A stretch of DNA of 10,976 nucleotides from Oscillospiraceae bacterium (GTDB lineage: Bacteria; Bacillota; Clostridia; Oscillospirales; Acutalibacteraceae): assembly GCA_902761265.1 (NCBI GenBank), contig CACWJV010000048.1:1-10976 (forward strand). Direction: 5' to 3'. Both the position numbers and the translations under genes were made by a program. This document shows positions 7,083 through 10,976 of the stretch, piece after piece. The number at the start of each line of letters is the position of its first letter. Positions within the stretch are counted from its first letter, which is position 1. The notes beneath the pieces are model-generated. The model searched no databases. It saw only the letters and a list, made by a program, of their open reading frames with translations, and had not been told where the DNA came from.

Positions 7083-8036
7083 TTATTCTTCTTTTGCAGC
7101 CGGCGCTTCCACACCCAGCACATTGTCGAGCCATTCGAGTACATCGTCAAACACCTTTTGCGCGTCGTCCTCATTGAGAATCTCGTGCCGGAAAGTCGGA
7201 TACAGGATTACATCCGGTGCATGACCTGCGCTTTCCAAATTGTCGCACACCGCTATGACGCCGCGCCCCTTCATGCCGACCGGATCGTTTGCGCCTGAAA
7301 TCACGAGGATCGGCAGACCCAGCGGCACCAGATACGGCCATTCCGTGGAGCAGGCAGTGTTGGCCAGCGACAGCAGATCGCGCACGCCGCCGAGCTTGAG
7401 TTCAACACCGCACAGCGGATCGTTGATATAGGCGTCCACGTTCGCCTGGCTCAAACTCAGCCAGTCTTTGTCGGTGCGTTTATTTTTGATCCCTATGGTG
7501 CTGATTTTGTCAAACAGCGCGTTGTTGATCGGGGTGCGGGGGCCGAGCTTTTTGGCAAAATAGCGGATCGGCGCCTCGATTGCCGCAGCCGAGGACGGCA
7601 GCTCGCCGGTGCCGCAAAGGATCAGTCCGCTCAGTTCGTTGCCAAATGCGGCGGCGTAACTGCGCGCGCAAAACGAACCCATAGAGTGACCGAACAGGAT
7701 ATACGGCAATCCCGGATAACGCTTTTTCATAATTTGCGTCAGAATATGCATGTCGTCCACCAGGCGCAGATCGCCGTCTTCCTCCGCAAAGAATCCGAGA
7801 TCCTCAGGGGAATCGACAGATTTGCCGTGGCCAAGATGATCGTTGCCGCAAACGACAAAGCCGTTTGACGCAAGAAAACGGGCAAACGCATCATAGCGGT
7901 CAATATGCTCCGACACGCCGTGTGCGATCTGGAATACACCGCGTTTGGGCAGAGTGTCGTCTTCCCAGATATTGCAGCGAATCCGGTTGATGCCGGTGGA
8001 GGACAGGAAATACGCTTCTTTTAATACTATAGCCAT
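7083..8036 (-). CDS. Alpha/beta hydrolase, monoacylglycerol lipase / lysophospholipase type
   Basis: A 317-residue cytoplasmic serine hydrolase of the alpha/beta fold (serine aminopeptidase S33/Hydrolase_4 group, often called lysophospholipase or monoacylglycerol lipase). The start is the ATG at 8036-8034, with AAGGAG 5 bases upstream; the open frame continues further upstream but runs through the promoter. Visible motifs are IAHGVSEH (oxyanion-side His39-Gly40), the family segment GNDHLGHGKS (64-73), the nucleophile elbow GHSMG (Ser118), SGANDPVG (acid Asp251) and FRHEILNE (His284). All three catalytic residues are present and length is normal. A lid-like insertion lies around 140-235. There is no signal peptide. 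It stands alone, divergent from the DUF5685-like operon across 162 bases, and has its own good promoter. It likely hydrolyses acyl-glycerol or lysophospholipid esters; the precise substrate is unknown. Confidence 0.9.
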   Translation of the reverse strand: MAIVLKEAYFLSSTGINRIRCNIWEDDTLPKRGVFQIAHGVSEHIDRYDAFARFLASNGFVVCGNDHLGHGKSVDSPEDLGFFAEEDGDLRLVDDMHILTQIMKKRYPGLPYILFGHSMGSFCARSYAAAFGNELSGLILCGTGELPSSAAAIEAPIRYFAKKLGPRTPINNALFDKISTIGIKNKRTDKDWLSLSQANVDAYINDPLCGVELKLGGVRDLLSLANTACSTEWPYLVPLGLPILVISGANDPVGMKGRGVIAVCDNLESAGHAPDVILYPTFRHEILNEDDAQKVFDDVLEWLDNVLGVEAPAAKEE

Positions 8037-8041
8037 GATTT

Positions 8042-8047
8042 CTCTCC
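8042..8047 (-). promoter_or_regulatory. Ribosome binding site of the alpha/beta hydrolase
   Basis: Minus-strand AAGGAG, 5 bases from the ATG at 8036. It decides against the longer in-frame start at 8114. Confidence 0.8.
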
Positions 8048-8072
8048 TTGTATTTGTGTATCGTTTAGCCTC

Positions 8073-8101
8073 ATTATAATATAAACAGCGGCAGGAATCA
8101 A
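8073..8101 (-). promoter_or_regulatory. Sigma-A promoter of the alpha/beta hydrolase gene
   Basis: Minus-strand -35 TTGATT (8101-8096), a spacer of exactly 17 bases, and a perfect -10 TATAAT (8078-8073). Transcription would start near 8066, leaving a leader of about 30 bases that contains the ribosome site. Confidence 0.7.
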
Positions 8102-8143
8102 GAATAAAGTTCAATTAAAGTTCATTTGCTATCCTTTTTGCAG

Positions 8144-8171
8144 TTTACAAACTGAAAAAATATGGTATAAT
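8144..8171 (+). promoter_or_regulatory. Strong extended -10 promoter of the three-gene operon
   Basis: The -35 is TTTACA (8144-8149, five of six), the spacer is 16 bases, and the -10 is a perfect TATAAT (8166-8171) preceded by TG at 8163-8164. The start codon follows about 28 bases later. This is the best promoter match in the window. Confidence 0.8.
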
Positions 8172-8184
8172 ATCCAAAAATACC

Positions 8185-8190
8185 GGGAGG
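8185..8190 (+). promoter_or_regulatory. Ribosome binding site supporting a GTG start
   Basis: GGGAGG, within GGGAGGGGAC, lies 8 bases before the GTG at 8199, where the conserved N terminus MFGYV begins. Confidence 0.75.
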
Positions 8191-8198
8191 GGACTTTC

Positions 8199-9071
8199 GT
8201 GTTCGGCTATGTCAGAGTGCAAAAGATGGACCTGCGGGTGCGTGAATGGGAAACCTATCGCGGTCTGTACTGTTCCCTTTGCCGGGCGCTGTCCCGCCGC
8301 TACGGGCTGCCGGCGCGGCTGATCCTCAGTTATGACATGACATTTTTGCTGGCTGTGCGGTTTGCACAAAGCGAAACGGTGCCGTCCTTCCGCCCCGGTC
8401 GTTGTCCGTTCAATCCTGCTAAGCGCTGCAATTACTGCGACAACGGCAGCGAAGCGTTCGATTATGTCTGTGCTGCTGCAGTGCTGATGTTCTATTATAA
8501 AGTGCGCGACAATATCGCGGACAGTCCGTTTTGGAAAAAGCCGTTGTTTTATCTGCTGCTGCCGGTTGCAGTGCTGTGGCGCAAAAAAGCAAAACGGCTG
8601 TTTCCTCAGATGGATGCGGATATTTCCGCCGCCATGCAGCAACAGGCGGCGACAGAGCAGGAGAACACCGACAGCATTGACAAAGCCGCCCATGCGAGCG
8701 CCGATGCGCTCGGCCGTCTGATGCAGTCTGGTGCAAAAGAAAACGCCAACGCCGTTTACCGGTTCGGCTATCATGTCGGCCGTTGGGTCTATCTGATGGA
8801 CGCGGCGGACGATTTGAAACAGGATATGAAAACCGGCAGCTACAATGTGTTTGTCAAAAAGTTCCAACTGCACAGTCCGGATCTGACGCCGGCGCAGCAG
8901 GATGAAATTCGTGCTTCATTGGAAATGACCAGCGCAGCGGCGATGCAGGCGCTTGATGACAGCCGGCTGACAGTGTTATATCCGATACTCGAAAATATCG
9001 TGCTCGACGGCATGTATCAGTCGATGGAGCAGATGATGAAAGGAAAGACCAGCGATGAGAGATCCTTATGA
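8199..9071 (+). CDS. DUF5685-like protein with Cys cluster and paired Asp-rich motifs
   Basis: A 290-residue protein starting at GTG. I recognise the N terminus (MFGYVR.., L.VRE.ETYR..YCSLCRAL) as like the DUF5685 family of Clostridia, which has no known function. Cys25 and Cys28 form a CxxC; Cys69, Cys77, Cys80 and Cys91 follow, enough for a metal site. Two Asp-bearing segments stand out: YYKVRDNIAD (99-108) and LMDAADDLKQDMKTGSY (199-215). The pattern, first a D-x3-D after an aromatic stretch and later a D-x3-D-x3-D run about 100 residues on followed by a G-x-Y, recalls the two Mg-diphosphate-binding motifs of squalene/phytoene synthases. The protein is mainly helical in appearance, with a hydrophobic stretch at 112-127 followed by basic residues. 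That relationship is inference only. Its stop overlaps the next gene by 17 bases, implying translational coupling with the J-domain protein. Confidence 0.75.
   Translation: MFGYVRVQKMDLRVREWETYRGLYCSLCRALSRRYGLPARLILSYDMTFLLAVRFAQSETVPSFRPGRCPFNPAKRCNYCDNGSEAFDYVCAAAVLMFYYKVRDNIADSPFWKKPLFYLLLPVAVLWRKKAKRLFPQMDADISAAMQQQAATEQENTDSIDKAAHASADALGRLMQSGAKENANAVYRFGYHVGRWVYLMDAADDLKQDMKTGSYNVFVKKFQLHSPDLTPAQQDEIRASLEMTSAAAMQALDDSRLTVLYPILENIVLDGMYQSMEQMMKGKTSDERSL
9040..9046 (+). promoter_or_regulatory. Ribosome binding site inside the upstream gene
   Basis: AAGGAAA, about 10 bases before the ATG at 9055, lies within the 3' end of the DUF5685-like coding region. Initiation of the J-domain gene therefore probably depends on translation of the first gene. 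Confidence 0.55.
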
Positions 9072-9690
9072 AGTGCTTGGTGTGCAACGATCCGCCACAC
9101 CCGATGAAATCAAGACCGCTTACCGCGCGCTTGCAAAAAAGTACCATCCCGACAACTATACCGACAGTCCGTTATCTGACGTAGCCAACGAAAAAATGGC
9201 GGAGATCAACGAAGCCTACGACGCTATTATGTCGGGTCAAGCACAGTCCGGCAGCTACAACACCGGCGCACAGAGCGGTTCCTATACCTATAATCGCGGC
9301 TATCAGTCGGGCGGCACGGTCAATGACTACAGCATGATCCGTTCCCTGATCTCTCTCGGCAGACTCGACGAAGCCGAGCAGGCGCTGGAAGCGATCAGCC
9401 AAAACACCCGCGACGCGGAATGGTACTTCCTCAAAGGACAGATTAACTATCAGCGCGGCTGGCTCGATCAAGCCTACACCTATTTCACAACCGCTTATAA
9501 CATGGAGCCGAACAATCCGGACTACCAACGCATGTATGAGTCGATCACACAGCAGCGTTCCGGCGGGTTCCGTGCATCGCGCCGGCCTTCCGGCGACACA
9601 ATGGGCAGCGCCTGCAATATCTGTCAGGGTCTGCTTTGCGCAGACTGTTGCTGCGAATGCATGGGCGGCGATCTGGTCCCGTGCTGCTGA
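9055..9690 (+). CDS. J-domain protein with TPR-like repeats and Cys-rich C terminus
   Basis: A 211-residue protein. Residues 1-60 are a J domain (MRDPYEVLGV start; HPD at 31-33 between helices II and III; the usual INEAYDAI helix at 51-58), the part that stimulates the ATPase of DnaK. Residues 61-90 form a Gly/Ser/Tyr/Gln-rich linker. Residues 94-165 look like two TPR-type helical hairpins (LGRLDEAEQAL, then GWLDQAYTYFTTAY and EPNNPDYQRM). The tail 187-211 holds nine Cys (187, 190, 195, 198, 199, 200, 202, 210, 211), including the run DCCCEC. It lacks the DnaJ zinc-finger and substrate domains, so it is a specialised co-chaperone, not DnaJ itself. It overlaps the first gene by 17 bases and ends 8 bases before the membrane-protein gene. 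The Cys tail could bind Zn or a Fe-S cluster, or be lipidated; the sequence does not decide which. Confidence 0.88.
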   Translation: MRDPYEVLGVQRSATPDEIKTAYRALAKKYHPDNYTDSPLSDVANEKMAEINEAYDAIMSGQAQSGSYNTGAQSGSYTYNRGYQSGGTVNDYSMIRSLISLGRLDEAEQALEAISQNTRDAEWYFLKGQINYQRGWLDQAYTYFTTAYNMEPNNPDYQRMYESITQQRSGGFRASRRPSGDTMGSACNICQGLLCADCCCECMGGDLVPCC

Positions 9691-9694
9691 GGTG
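9689..9694 (+). promoter_or_regulatory. Ribosome binding site overlapping the J-protein stop
   Basis: GAGGTG overlaps the TGA stop (9688-9690) and lies 4 bases before the ATG at 9699. It supports 9699 over the longer frame starting at 9636, which would overlap the J-domain gene by 55 bases. Confidence 0.65.
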
Positions 9695-9698
9695 TTCT

Positions 9699-10262
9699 AT
9701 GAAGCAATTATCCCAAGCCTCCAAGACCGCGCTCGGCGGTATGACAGTGGCGCTTTCTGTGGTGCTTCTGATCCCGACGGCGGTTGATCTTTTCGTCTAT
9801 GCATTGCCTGCAATTGCCGGATTTCTGACGCTGTTTTGTGTCATCGAACTCGGAAAAAGCTGGGCGTTCGGCGTCTATTTTGCAACGGCGCTGCTGTCGC
9901 TTTTGTTCGTGCCGAACAAAGAAGCCGCTGTGATGTATACGGCGTTCTTCGGCTACTACGCGATCGTCAAAGCATTGCTGGAAAGCCGTCTGCCGCGTGT
10001 GGCGGAATATGTGCTGAAATTTTTGATTTTCAACGCCTCCGTACTGCTCGCTTATACCGTATTGATCAATCTGTTCGGTATGCCGCTGGATGATATTCTC
10101 GGCGTGGACAGCAACGTCTGGTGGTCGAAATATGCGATACCTGCGATGCTTGTGATGGGCAACGTGGTGTTTATTGTATTTGACTTTGCGCTTACACGCA
10201 TGGCGATGGTTTATCTGAAAGTCTTTCAGCCAAAGCTGCGCAAGCTGTTCCGTTTCAAATAA
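9699..10262 (+). CDS. Polytopic membrane protein of unknown function, third gene of operon
   Basis: A 187-residue integral membrane protein with about five or six hydrophobic helices (roughly 11-29, 31-49, 54-71, 76-95, 104-127 and 145-170) and a Lys/Arg-rich C terminus. The opening segment (SKTALGGMTVALSVVLLI) and the YALPAIAG and VPNKEAA stretches resemble small Firmicutes membrane proteins that look like the substrate-binding S components of ECF vitamin transporters, but I cannot assign a substrate. It follows the J-domain gene by 8 bases, is read from the same promoter, and is closed by a terminator. Its place in the operon suggests the DUF5685-like and J proteins act at the membrane or on something this protein moves. 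No known motif fixes its role. Confidence 0.75.
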   Translation: MKQLSQASKTALGGMTVALSVVLLIPTAVDLFVYALPAIAGFLTLFCVIELGKSWAFGVYFATALLSLLFVPNKEAAVMYTAFFGYYAIVKALLESRLPRVAEYVLKFLIFNASVLLAYTVLINLFGMPLDDILGVDSNVWWSKYAIPAMLVMGNVVFIVFDFALTRMAMVYLKVFQPKLRKLFRFK

Positions 10263-10267
10263 TACAA

Positions 10268-10294
10268 AAAACCGGGAAGCACCCGGTTTTCTTT
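10268..10294. terminator. Bidirectional terminator between operon and sensor kinase
   Basis: A perfect 9-bp stem pairs 10268-10276 (AAAACCGGG) with 10282-10290 around the loop AAGCA. T-rich sequence follows on the plus strand (10287-10294), and five A's at 10266-10270 give a T-tail on the minus strand. It ends both the operon and the convergent kinase gene; its last bases overlap the kinase stop codon at 10293-10295. Confidence 0.8.
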
Positions 10295-10976
10295 ATTTGG
10301 TTTCTCTGACGTCAAACCAGAAGGCGACGCCGTTTTCTCTGTTTTCAACACCGTACTGCATACCCTGCGCCTCCTGTGCGGACGACACGATGGAAAGCCC
10401 CAAACCAAACCGACCTTCGGCGCGCGAGTGCGCTTTGTCGGCGCGGTAAAAGCTGTTCCAGATTTGCAGCAGATCGTTGTCGGCGATCGGTTTGCCGGTG
10501 TTGAACACATAGACCCGGAACACTTCATCCATCCGCTGACAGGTGATTTCAATGCGTTTTTCACCTTCACAATGGGAAATTGCGTTGGAAAAGTAATTGG
10601 AAAATACACGTTCAAACAGCGTCTCGTCGCAGTGCACGATGTAGCTGTCGTCGATCTCACTGGTGACGGTGATCCCGTTTTTAACCGTGATATTGTGCAT
10701 CTGTTCAATGAACGTATCGATCTGATGCCGCAGCGAAAAGTCAACGTAGTGCGGCTCGATCTTTGTGGAGTTGAGCCGGTCTACTTCCAACATGTCAAGC
10801 ACCAATTGGTTCATTTTCTGCGCTTCATCTAAGATCACGTCATAGCATTCGTCCGGATTGTCGTTGTAGATGCCGTACTTCAGCCCTTCTGCGTAGCCTT
10901 GAATGATGGCAATCGGCGTTTTTAACTCGTGCGACGCGTTGGCGATGAATTGTTTGCGGTTTTCGCGCAGCTTTTG
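10293..10976 (-). CDS. Sensor histidine kinase, C-terminal part (runs off the right edge)
   Basis: 227 residues of the catalytic half of a two-component sensor kinase; the start and the sensor domain are outside the window. The dimerisation helix has the H-box SHELKTP with the phosphorylated His encoded at 10931-10929. The ATPase domain shows an N-box (NYFSNAISH), a G1-type box reading VFNTGKPI, an F-box (WNSFYRAD) and a G2-box (GLGLSIV). The frame is open to the edge. It resembles the VanS/WalK-like HisKA kinases of Firmicutes, where the G1 Asp is sometimes replaced as here (Asn-Thr-Gly). Its response regulator is expected upstream, beyond the right edge. Its signal cannot be inferred. It is convergent with the three-gene operon. 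Confidence 0.9.
   Translation of the reverse strand, partial: QKLRENRKQFIANASHELKTPIAIIQGYAEGLKYGIYNDNPDECYDVILDEAQKMNQLVLDMLEVDRLNSTKIEPHYVDFSLRHQIDTFIEQMHNITVKNGITVTSEIDDSYIVHCDETLFERVFSNYFSNAISHCEGEKRIEITCQRMDEVFRVYVFNTGKPIADNDLLQIWNSFYRADKAHSRAEGRFGLGLSIVSSAQEAQGMQYGVENRENGVAFWFDVRETK

Noticed and set aside
8145..8873. Minus-strand open frame of 242 codons opposite the DUF5685-like gene
   Set aside because: The plus-strand gene has a strong promoter, ribosome site, recognised family N terminus and coupled neighbours; the antisense translation shows no family features.
10526..10534. Degenerate G1 box (Asn-Thr-Gly instead of Asp-x-Gly) in the sensor kinase as evidence of an inactive kinase
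   Set aside because: Related Firmicutes kinases, to my knowledge, show similar replacements, and the H-box, N-box, F-box and G2-box are intact, so loss of activity is not supported.

Overview
The window reads like chromosomal DNA of a low-to-mid-GC Gram-positive anaerobe of the class Clostridia, perhaps Oscillospirales/Ruminococcaceae. This is inferred from gene content only: an AGCS amino-acid:cation symporter, a D,D-carboxypeptidase-like protein, a large Big_2 surface protein, a DUF5685-like/J-domain gene pair, strong AGGAGG-type ribosome sites and a VanS-like sensor kinase. No phage, IS element, tRNA, rRNA or CRISPR array is visible. Coding density is high and no gene-free stretch exceeds about 200 bases.

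Layout. (1) 1-1069 (+): 3' part of an AGCS sodium:alanine/glycine symporter, closed by a hairpin terminator that also serves the convergent gene. (2) 1203-1898 (-): small calcineurin-like metallophosphoesterase whose second metal site appears to lack two ligands. (3) 2099-3469 (+): exported, membrane-anchored protein of the S11 D-Ala-D-Ala carboxypeptidase family whose nucleophilic Ser is Ala and whose KTG box is degenerate, so probably a pseudoenzyme. (4) 3563-6958 (+): 1131-residue secreted SGNH/GDSL esterase with an intact catalytic triad followed by eight Big_2 Ig-like domains. (5) 7083-8036 (-): cytoplasmic alpha/beta hydrolase of the monoacylglycerol-lipase/lysophospholipase type. (6) 8199-10262 (+): a tight three-gene operon of a DUF5685-like protein, a J-domain/TPR protein with a Cys-rich tail, and a polytopic membrane protein, driven by a strong extended -10 promoter and closed by a bidirectional terminator. 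(7) 10293-10976 (-): C-terminal part of a sensor histidine kinase running off the right edge.

How they may work together. Genes 3 and 4 are co-oriented, 93 bases apart and both exported; they form a plausible cell-envelope pair (inactive peptidoglycan-peptidase-like protein plus an esterase with many wall or glycan-binding-like modules). The three-gene operon is the best candidate for an undescribed system. Its first protein has paired Asp-rich segments that recall the two metal-binding motifs of squalene/phytoene synthase-type enzymes, its second is a J-domain co-chaperone with a Cys cluster, and its third is an integral membrane protein. A membrane-associated lipid or metal-cofactor function is conceivable, but this is inference.
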